Below are positions 48,925 through 55,023 of a stretch of 55,023 nt of DNA, one piece after another (positions within the stretch are counted from its first letter, which is position 1; every line of letters starts with the position of its first letter). Location of the stretch: the NCBI GenBank assembly GCA_900546315.1, contig URCP01000006.1:1-55023 (forward strand), written 5' to 3'. Origin of the DNA: an uncultured Eubacteriales bacterium (lineage in GTDB: Bacteria > Bacillota > Clostridia > Oscillospirales > CAG-272). The notes beneath the pieces are model-generated. The model did not search any database. It was not told the origin of the DNA and worked only from the letters and a program-made list of their open reading frames with translations. Position numbers and translations under genes: made by a program.

Positions 48925-50340
48925 TTATTTGCTCTGTATATACTCGTCGATTGCCTTTGCGGCTATCTTTCCGGCGCCCATCGCGGAAATGACGGTCGCG
49001 GCGCCGGTGACGGCGTCGCCTCCGGCGTAGACTCCCTCGCGGGTGGTGGCTCCGGTGCCCTCTTCGACGATTATGCCGCCGCGCTTGTTGACGTCGAGAC
49101 CTTCGGTTGTGGTCTTGATCAGCGGGTTCGGAGAGGTTCCTATCGCCATGATGACGGTGTCGACGTCGAGCGTGAACTCGCTGCCCTCGATCGGCACAGG
49201 TCTGCGGCGTCCGCGCTCATCCGGCTCGCCGAGCTCCATCTTTATACATTTGATACCGGTGACGCAGCCGTTCTTCGGGTCGCGGCGGTCGTCCGGGTTG
49301 TGATAGCCGAGGATTTCGACGGGGTTGTTGAGGAGACGGAACTCGATTCCCTCTTCTTCCGCGTGCTCGACCTCCTCACGGCGCGCCGGGAGCTCTTCCA
49401 TAGAGCGGCGGTATATGATGTATACCTTCTCCGCTCCGAGCCTGAGAGCCGTTCTCGCGGCGTCCATGGCGACGTTTCCGCCTCCGACGACCGCTACCTT
49501 GCCGCCCTTCGAGATCGGGGTGTCCGGATCGTCGAGGTATGCCTTCATGAGGTTGCTTCTCGTCAGGAACTCGTTCGCGGAGTAAACTCCCTTGAGACTC
49601 TCGCCGGGGATGTTCATGAAGTTCGGCAGTCCGGCGCCGGAGCCGATGAATACGGCTTCATAGCCGCGCCCGAACAGCTCGTCGACGGTGAGTGTCTTGC
49701 CGATGACGATGTTGCACTCGACGTCAACGCCCATAGCCTTCAGGTTGTCGACTTCCTTCGCGACGATGGTCTTCGGGAGTCTGAACTCCGGAATACCGTA
49801 GACGAGAACGCCGCCGGCGGTGTGAAGCGCCTCGAAGATCGTGACCTTGTAACCTTTCTTCGCGAGGTCGCCCGCGCAGGTCAGACCGGAAGGACCGGAG
49901 CCGACGACGGCGACCTTGTGACCGTTCGACGGAGCGCAGACGGGGACATCATCCGAGTGGGCGTTGTGCCAGTCGGCGACGAAGCGCTCGAGACGACCGA
50001 TACCGACCGGCTCGCCCTTGATGCCCCTGACGCACTTGGACTCGCACTGTGTCTCCTGCGGGCAGACGCGGCCGCAGACGGCGGGGAGGGACGAGGTCAG
50101 GCTTATGACCTGATAAGCGCCCTCGAAGTCGCCCTCGCGGATTTTTTCAATGAATTCGGGGATATGGATATTGACAGGACATCCGGTGACGCACGGCATA
50201 TGCTTGCAGTTCAGGCAGCGCATTGCCTCATCAAGAGCAGTCGCTTCGGAATAGCCTTCCGCGACCTCATGGAAGTTGTGCGCTCTGACGGCGGGATCCT
50301 GTACAGGCATTGGGTTCTTTTTCTGTGACATATTCGGCAT
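48925..50340 (-). CDS. nfnB: NfnB-type large subunit (NADPH-dependent FAD/4Fe-4S oxidoreductase, GltA-like)
   Basis: The 471-residue flavoprotein has an N-terminal double 4Fe-4S region (RCLNCKHMPCVTGCPVNI and CGRVCPQETQCESKC). It also has a GSGPSGLTCAGDLA FAD motif and a VVGGGNVAMDAARTA NADPH-binding motif. On its own this reads as a glutamate-synthase-small-subunit-like protein (GltA/SudA). Next to the FAD/2Fe-2S partner gene at 50383, it fits the large subunit of NfnAB, which bifurcates electrons between NADPH, NADH and ferredoxin. No glutamate synthase large subunit is present. AAAGG lies 14 bases upstream. Confidence 0.88.
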   Translation of the reverse strand: MPNMSQKKNPMPVQDPAVRAHNFHEVAEGYSEATALDEAMRCLNCKHMPCVTGCPVNIHIPEFIEKIREGDFEGAYQVISLTSSLPAVCGRVCPQETQCESKCVRGIKGEPVGIGRLERFVADWHNAHSDDVPVCAPSNGHKVAVVGSGPSGLTCAGDLAKKGYKVTIFEALHTAGGVLVYGIPEFRLPKTIVAKEVDNLKAMGVDVECNIVIGKTLTVDELFGRGYEAVFIGSGAGLPNFMNIPGESLKGVYSANEFLTRSNLMKAYLDDPDTPISKGGKVAVVGGGNVAMDAARTALRLGAEKVYIIYRRSMEELPARREEVEHAEEEGIEFRLLNNPVEILGYHNPDDRRDPKNGCVTGIKCIKMELGEPDERGRRRPVPIEGSEFTLDVDTVIMAIGTSPNPLIKTTTEGLDVNKRGGIIVEEGTGATTREGVYAGGDAVTGAATVISAMGAGKIAAKAIDEYIQSK

Positions 50341-50382
50341 TTTCTGTGACCGTACCTTTCGTATAAGCTGTTATCCTGCTTT

Positions 50383-51225
50383 TCAGTTCTCTGCTTTTTT
50401 GAAGAGGTTGCAGGTCTCCTCGTGCTTGTGGCGCTCGAAATCGCGGTACATGGTGCCGCGCTCCATGGCGGAGTCGAAATCGACCTCGTAGCCGTCGAAG
50501 TCCGGACCGTCGACGCAGGCGAACTTGGTCTGCCCGCCGACGATGAGACGGCATCCGCCGCACATTCCGGTGCCGTCGATCATTATCGGGTTCATCGAGA
50601 CGTCGCAGGGGATTCCGGTCGGTCTGACGGCGGCGACGACGAATTTCATCATGATCAGCGGACCGATGGTAATGACTTTGTCGAACTTCTCGCCGGCGGC
50701 GAACATCTCCTCGAGCGGCACGCAGACGTTTCCGTGTCTGCCGTAGCTGCCGTCGTCGGTCATGACGATGAGCTTGTTCGACGCCGCCTTGAACTCGTCC
50801 TCGAGTATGAGAAGGTCCTTCGAGCGGAAGCCTATGACCGACGTGACCTCGGCGCCCATCTCGTGAAGCGCCTCGGCGATCGGAAGAGCGATGGCGCAGC
50901 CGACGCCGCCTCCGACGATGCAGACCTTTTTGAGACCGTCGAGCTTTGTCGGAGTGCCGAGCGGACCGACGAAATCGTGAATCGACTCGCCCTCGTTCTT
51001 GTGGTTCAGCTTTTCGGTGGTGGAGCCGACGATCTGGAAGATGATGCGGACGGTGCCCGCGGTCTTGTCGGTCCCGGCGACTGTGAGCGGTATGCGTTCG
51101 CCGTCATCGTCGACCCTGAGTATGATGAACTGACCGGGCTTTGCCTTAGCCGCGACGAGCGGGGCTTCTATGTCCATGAGCGTGACCGTCGGGTTGAGCG
51201 GTTTTTTGTGAACTATCCTGTACAT
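50383..51225 (-). CDS. nfnA: NfnA-type small subunit (FAD/2Fe-2S, sulfide/dihydroorotate dehydrogenase-like)
   Basis: The 280-residue ferredoxin-NADP reductase-fold protein. The N-terminal FAD domain includes AKPGQFIILRVDDDGERIPLT, followed by an NAD-binding CIVGGGVGCAIALPIAEAL. The C-terminal cluster motif DGTGMCGGCRLIVGGQTKFACVDGPDFDG carries the Cys ligands of a 2Fe-2S centre. This matches NfnA/SudB and PyrK-like proteins. It precedes the GltA-like gene by 42 bases, so the pair probably forms the electron-bifurcating transhydrogenase that balances NADH, NADPH and ferredoxin. AAAGGAG precedes the ATG. Confidence 0.88.
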   Translation of the reverse strand: MYRIVHKKPLNPTVTLMDIEAPLVAAKAKPGQFIILRVDDDGERIPLTVAGTDKTAGTVRIIFQIVGSTTEKLNHKNEGESIHDFVGPLGTPTKLDGLKKVCIVGGGVGCAIALPIAEALHEMGAEVTSVIGFRSKDLLILEDEFKAASNKLIVMTDDGSYGRHGNVCVPLEEMFAAGEKFDKVITIGPLIMMKFVVAAVRPTGIPCDVSMNPIMIDGTGMCGGCRLIVGGQTKFACVDGPDFDGYEVDFDSAMERGTMYRDFERHKHEETCNLFKKAEN

Positions 51226-51282
51226 ATTCTCTCCTTTGTATATGAATCGCCGCGTTGCGGCGAGTTATTTGCTGCAAATAAT

Positions 51283-51312
51283 ATTATAGCATATTGATCA
51301 TGTATAATACAA
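51283..51312 (-). promoter_or_regulatory. nfnAB promoter
   Basis: On the minus strand TTGTAT (51307-51312) and TATAAT (51283-51288) are 18 bases apart. A 7-bp hairpin TCGCCGC-AAC-GCGGCGA (51247-51263) sits in the leader. The rest of the 51226-51617 gap holds only the spoIIE promoter. Confidence 0.68.
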
Positions 51313-51511
51313 TGGAGTAAAAATAAATAAAGCGTTAAGGAGAAAACAGTCTGAAATAACAGAAAAAAGCAGAACATGAAATTTAATGCTTACGACACGG
51401 TTTTGCGCCCCCATCTTTCGCCAAAACCGCGCAAAAGACGCCGCGCGTCACAGGGCAATAGCGTTCTCCGCCGATTTCCCGCGGGTCGGCGAGCCGAAAG
51501 TGCATACACGC

Positions 51512-51545
51512 TTCGACAGACCTTTTTCAGGAAAGGTGGTATAAT
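51512..51545 (+). promoter_or_regulatory. spoIIE promoter with Spo0A-box-like element
   Basis: TTCGACA (51512-51518) is the reverse form of the Spo0A box TGTCGAA. It lies 21 bases before TATAAT (51540-51545), replacing a normal -35. The Bacillus spoIIE and spoIIG promoters are known for Spo0A boxes and an unusually long -35/-10 spacing. The start codon is 73 bases downstream. Confidence 0.65.
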
Positions 51546-51617
51546 ATTCGCACAGCATGAATAGCGGACAGGCTCCGGACGGGGTTATTCCGCAAAAGAA
51601 AGGAAGTCGGTAAAATA

Positions 51618-54200
51618 ATGGCATTTGAAAAACTGGCGGGAAGGCTGATCGGAAAATACGTGACGGCGGAGGGCGGCGGTCTGAAGATAGACCGGGCGCG
51701 GATAGTCCGCGGCACACTGATGGCGGCGGCGGGATGGCTCTTCGGAATGGCGGGGGCGGCGTTCGGCTGCTACCCGTTCGGAATGGCGCTGCTGGCGGCG
51801 GTCGACAGATGCGTCGGGGCGGTGTTCGCGGGGCTGATAGCGTCGGCACTGTTCAATCACGGGTACGCGGTTCCGATGGCGGTTGTCTATACGGCGGCGC
51901 TGCTTATGAGAACGGCGCTTTGCAGGCTCTCCGGAGACATGACGGCGGGAACGCTCAGACATCAGGACACAGCGAAACCCACCGAAGCCGGAAAGGCGCG
52001 AAGCCGCGCCGGGACAGCCCGGAGCGGAACGTCAGAGTCCGCTCCCGACAGCGGCGGAAAGAAGATACATATAAAACTGTCCGAGAGGGCGGGACGGCTT
52101 TTCTCAGCCGGGAGCGGGAAGACAATGTTTTCCGAGAGCGTGGTGCTGAGGTGCGCCGTCGGGTGCTTCGCGGCGTTCCTCTTCGGGATATATAAGCTGA
52201 TATCCGGCGGATTTCTGTATTATGACCTGTTCGGACTTCTGACCGGATTTTTCATGGTTCCGGCGTTTACGCTCGGGTTCTCGGCGCTCTTCACTGGTGA
52301 CGAGAGATTCGCGGGATACCGGGAGATCGGCGCGGCGTCGATGCTGTTCGCGGTCGTCTATTCGCTCCGCGGATATCATGTTCTCGGGTTTTCGCCCGCG
52401 TTCGCCGCGGCGGTTTTCGCGGCGCTGTGGGCGGGGACCGGCAGCTGCCGGAGCGCGGCGAAGAGAAGCGCGCTCCGCCCGGCCGGCGAGGCGGCGAGAC
52501 GCGGTTGCGCCGCCGGGCTCATCGGGGGGATAGCCTGCTCTGTCGATGTCTCCGGGCTCATGAATCTTGACACGGAGCTGCTTTTCGCGCCGTGTATAGC
52601 GGCTGGAGCGGGGCTCGCGGCGGGGATGTTCTCGCGGTTCTCGAACGCGGTCTCGGCGGCTGCGGTGTGTATTGTGTCGCTCGTTCTCGGTACCGGGTCG
52701 GGCGGTTTCGATACGCTGAAGACGGTGCTTCCGGACACGCTCGGCGCGGTCGCTGTATATCTGCCGCTCGCGCATTACGGTCTTCTGCCGAAGCTGCCGG
52801 CGTTCGCTCAGCCGGATCCGGACGCCGGGAACGACATGGCTCTGATCAATGAGAAAAGACAAAAGGACACGATGATGCGTATGAATTCCCTTTCGGAGGC
52901 GCTCGGGCGGCTGTCCGACGTGATATATACCCTTTCCGACCGTCTGAGAAGGCCCGGAATTATCGACCTCAAGCAGATATGCGACAACTCTTTCGATAAA
53001 TACTGCTCAAGATGTTCGCTCGCGTCGCTCTGCCTCGAGAGGGAGTGCACGTCCACTCTCGACGCGCAGAGCAAACTCACAACCGGGCTGTACACGAAGG
53101 GACGCGTCGAGCCGGACGACGTTCCGCAGTACCTGCGCGACCGCTGTTACAATATCGGGAAAATCCTTTCCGAGATGAACACGGAATGCGGGGAGCTTGT
53201 CGAAAGGCTGATCAGAAGCGACAAGACGGAGGCTTTTGCGCTCGATTATGAATCGTTGTCGAAGCTGCTTGCCGAATCGATTTCGGAGAATGACAAGGAA
53301 TACGAGATAGACGCGGAGATGACCGCGAAGCTGAGACGCGCCCTCAGATATATGGATATGTCGGGGGCGGGCGCGCTCTGCTGGGGATCAAGAAGAAAGC
53401 AGGTGGTAATGACCGGGATAGAGCTCGCCGGAATGCGCTACGGCGCGGATGATCTGAGACGCGCCGCCGAAAATACGCTGCATACATATCTGACGAAACC
53501 GAAATTCAGCATAAATGAGAACACGGTCGAGGTGTCGATGTCCTCCCGCAGGCGCTACAGCGCCGAATACGCACGCGCGTCAAACGTGAAGGAGAGCGAG
53601 AGCGCGAACGGAGACACGGCGACCTGCTTCGAGACGAAGGAGGATTACTTCTACGCCCTGATATCCGACGGGATGGGGAGCGGAAGGGAGGCGGCGGTGA
53701 CGTCGAAGCTGTGCGGGGTGTTCTGCGAACAGCTCCTCACCGGCGGAAACGGAAAGGCGATAACCCTCGAGATGCTGAACGGCTTCATGCGGAGCCGTCG
53801 TGAGGAGTGCTCGGCGACGGTCGACCTCGCCGAGATAGACCTGATGACAGGTCATGCCGCGTTCGTGAAGAGCGGCGCCGCGCCGTCATATGTGCTGAGG
53901 AAAGGAAGTCTCTATAAGCTTCAGTCAAAAACCGTGCCCATCGGAATAATGCCCGCGCTCGACGCGGAGCAGATAAAGTTTGAGCTCGAGGCGGGGGATG
54001 TGATAATCCTGCTCAGTGACGGAGTGGCGCAGAGCCTTGAGGACGGCGTTTGGCTCGCGAATCTTATAACCTACGAATGGGAGGATAATCTTGATATAAT
54101 GGCGGAGAAGATAGTCGACAACGCCGCGCTGAACAACAAGAGGTGCGACGACATGACCGCCCTGCTCGTGAGAGTCAGCAACTATGAGGAGGAGATCTAA
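51618..54200 (+). CDS. spoIIE: Stage II sporulation protein E (SpoIIE phosphatase)
   Basis: The 860-residue SpoIIE dephosphorylates SpoIIAA to release sigma-F in the forespore and helps position the asymmetric septum. About ten hydrophobic spans occupy residues ~35-390. A cysteine cluster (CDNSFDKYCSRCSLASLCLEREC) lies in the central region. The C-terminal PP2C domain has DYFYALISDGMGSGREA and VIILLSDGVAQ, carrying the metal-binding Asp residues. A hydrophilic insert (about residues 112-150) separates early spans. The AAAGGA site is 13 bases upstream. Its presence indicates a sporulation-competent lineage. It ends 4 bases before repeat copy 3. Confidence 0.95.
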   Translation: MAFEKLAGRLIGKYVTAEGGGLKIDRARIVRGTLMAAAGWLFGMAGAAFGCYPFGMALLAAVDRCVGAVFAGLIASALFNHGYAVPMAVVYTAALLMRTALCRLSGDMTAGTLRHQDTAKPTEAGKARSRAGTARSGTSESAPDSGGKKIHIKLSERAGRLFSAGSGKTMFSESVVLRCAVGCFAAFLFGIYKLISGGFLYYDLFGLLTGFFMVPAFTLGFSALFTGDERFAGYREIGAASMLFAVVYSLRGYHVLGFSPAFAAAVFAALWAGTGSCRSAAKRSALRPAGEAARRGCAAGLIGGIACSVDVSGLMNLDTELLFAPCIAAGAGLAAGMFSRFSNAVSAAAVCIVSLVLGTGSGGFDTLKTVLPDTLGAVAVYLPLAHYGLLPKLPAFAQPDPDAGNDMALINEKRQKDTMMRMNSLSEALGRLSDVIYTLSDRLRRPGIIDLKQICDNSFDKYCSRCSLASLCLERECTSTLDAQSKLTTGLYTKGRVEPDDVPQYLRDRCYNIGKILSEMNTECGELVERLIRSDKTEAFALDYESLSKLLAESISENDKEYEIDAEMTAKLRRALRYMDMSGAGALCWGSRRKQVVMTGIELAGMRYGADDLRRAAENTLHTYLTKPKFSINENTVEVSMSSRRRYSAEYARASNVKESESANGDTATCFETKEDYFYALISDGMGSGREAAVTSKLCGVFCEQLLTGGNGKAITLEMLNGFMRSRREECSATVDLAEIDLMTGHAAFVKSGAAPSYVLRKGSLYKLQSKTVPIGIMPALDAEQIKFELEAGDVIILLSDGVAQSLEDGVWLANLITYEWEDNLDIMAEKIVDNAALNNKRCDDMTALLVRVSNYEEEI

Positions 54201-54204
54201 GGAA

Positions 54205-54285
54205 ACACTGATTTAAGGTTGTTTTCGCAGAAAAAAGCCCATAAATCCAAGCCTTTTTTCTGCGAAAACCCGATTTATTCAGCGC
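54205..54285 (+). repeat. 81-bp palindromic repeat, copy 3
   Basis: Third copy of the element: ACACTGATTTAAGG start, inner arms TTTTCGCAGAAAAAAG / CTTTTTTCTGCGAAAA, end TTTATTCAGCGC with two changes. Orientation is as in the other copies. It starts 4 bases after the spoIIE stop codon. The loop (ATAAATCCAAGC) differs from copies 1 and 2. Flank CCGTAAA matches that of copy 1, so the element may extend slightly further. Confidence 0.87.
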
Positions 54286-54349
54286 TGCCGTAAAATGATA
54301 TTTCCGCGGGAACCGCGTGTTTACAATTGAACAGACAACTGAATACAAA

Positions 54350-54387
54350 GCCTCCCGTCGGCGCGAGTCCGGCGGGAGGCGCTTTTT
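54350..54387 (+). terminator. Terminator after spoIIE
   Basis: GCCTCCCG (54350-54357) pairs with CGGGAGGC (54373-54380), extended by G-T pairs, and is followed by GCTTTTT. Confidence 0.82.
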
Positions 54388-54434
54388 ATGATGATCTTTC
54401 CGAAAAAATGCCGCCTAAAAATAACGTCCCGTGA

Positions 54435-54463
54435 TTGACAAAGCGCTCCGCGTATGTTATAAT
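54435..54463 (+). promoter_or_regulatory. nth promoter
   Basis: TTGACA (54435-54440) and TATAAT (54458-54463) are exactly 17 bases apart, a full consensus promoter 34 bases before the start codon. Confidence 0.9.
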
Positions 54464-54496
54464 ATCAGCAAAGAGAGAAACCGGAGGGAACGGAAA

Positions 54497-55023
54497 ATGG
54501 ATAAGGAAACCGCCGCGGAAATAGTCACGCGGCTCGAGAAAGTGTACCCGGACGCTGTCTGCGCGCTTGAGGCGGAGGGGGACCCGTGGAGGCTGCTCGT
54601 GATGGGGCGGCTCTCGGCGCAGTGTACGGACGCGCGGGTCAATATCGTGTGCCGCGAGCTGTTCGCCCGGTTCCCGACGCCTGAGTCGATGGCGGACTGT
54701 GATCTTTCGGAGCTCGAGAAGATAGTGAAGCCGTGCGGACTTTTCAGGACGAAGGCTAAGAATCTGAGGGACGCGAGCCGTATGCTCGTCGATGAGTACG
54801 GCGGGGTTCTTCCGGACGATATGGATTCCCTGCTCAGGTTTCCGGGCGTCGGGAGAAAGATCGCGAATCTTCTGCTTGGGGACGTCTTTCATAAGCCCGC
54901 TGTCGTGACCGATACGCACTGTATACGTATCTGCGGCCGCCTCGGCTTTTATCCCGAGACGCTTAAGGACCCGCAGAAGATCAAGAGGATTCTGGCGGCG
55001 GTCATCGCGCCGGAAAAGCAGTC
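54497..55023 (+). CDS. nth: Endonuclease III (partial, runs off the window)
   Basis: The first ~175 residues of the DNA glycosylase/AP lyase that removes oxidised pyrimidines. QCTDARVN corresponds to the family's Q(T/S)TDxxVN. The helix-hairpin-helix FPGVGRKIANLLL carries the catalytic Lys, and VTDTHCIRICGRLG carries the catalytic Asp (usual form VDTHV). CGGAGG lies 11 bases before the ATG. The C-terminal 4Fe-4S cysteines lie beyond the window edge and cannot be checked. It has its own promoter. Confidence 0.93.
   Translation, partial: MDKETAAEIVTRLEKVYPDAVCALEAEGDPWRLLVMGRLSAQCTDARVNIVCRELFARFPTPESMADCDLSELEKIVKPCGLFRTKAKNLRDASRMLVDEYGGVLPDDMDSLLRFPGVGRKIANLLLGDVFHKPAVVTDTHCIRICGRLGFYPETLKDPQKIKRILAAVIAPEKQ

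Noticed and set aside
51376..51564. A 62-codon frame upstream of spoIIE
   Set aside because: It overlaps the spoIIE promoter, has no nearby ribosome binding site and no recognisable sequence.

Overview
The window looks like the replication-origin region of a spore-forming anaerobe of the Clostridia (Bacillota), probably an uncultured Oscillospirales- or Christensenellales-like lineage. Four things point there: the core order gyrA-gyrB-remB-recF-dnaN-[oriC]-dnaA-rpmH-rnpA-yidD-yidC-jag-mnmE with parA/parB/noc nearby; a full-length spoIIE with a Spo0A-box-like promoter; pyruvate:ferredoxin oxidoreductase and an NfnAB-type electron-bifurcating transhydrogenase; and GAAAGG-type ribosome binding sites. 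Coding DNA is G+C-rich and control regions are sharply AT-rich. I recognised no tRNA, rRNA, CRISPR array, insertion sequence or prophage.

Layout. 1-9.4 kb is accessory and metabolic: the 3' end of PFOR, a membrane protein, a divergent AraC regulator and lipoprotein solute-binding protein, uridine phosphorylase, and a minus-strand operon of two beta-helix (GH28-type) proteins plus a second solute-binding lipoprotein. No ABC permease is present. 9.4-21.9 kb is a minus-strand housekeeping run: pgsA, rimO, recX, recA, a lipoprotein, gyrA, gyrB, remB, recF and dnaN. 21.9-22.5 kb is oriC, with an AT-rich unwinding segment, TAG-type DnaA-trios, TCAACA-core DnaA boxes and a perfect inverted repeat. 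dnaA follows on the minus strand. Beyond the dnaA/rpmH divergence, rpmH-rnpA-yidD-yidC-jag-mnmE-RNHCP run on the plus strand.

29.9-46.8 kb is a long minus-strand block pointing back at the origin: a MORN protein, a membrane protein, serS, parB, parA, noc, rsmG, mnmG, a WG-repeat protein, rlmH, walJ, a membrane protein, a galactokinase-family kinase, cinA, LysR and glyA. It carries two parS sites upstream of parA, a third parS inside cinA, and three Noc-site-like palindromes upstream of noc. 47.4-55 kb holds a MinD-like ATPase behind an elaborate control region, mgsA, nfnA/nfnB on the minus strand, spoIIE and a truncated nth.

How it works together: DnaA, its boxes and DnaN/RecF/gyrase serve initiation and fork progress. 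ParA/ParB/parS and Noc couple the new origins to segregation and division. YidC/YidD/Jag/RnpA/L34 and MnmE/MnmG/RsmG/RlmH serve membrane insertion, RNA processing and RNA modification. PFOR and NfnAB handle ferredoxin-linked redox. The most notable non-genic signals are the oriC architecture, an 82-bp palindromic repeat in three copies (one lying between the jag ribosome binding site and its start codon), the Noc-site cluster, twin CGAAA-N3-TTTCG operators, and a repeated AAAGG-N-AYGGT leader motif before dnaA, recA, recX and others.
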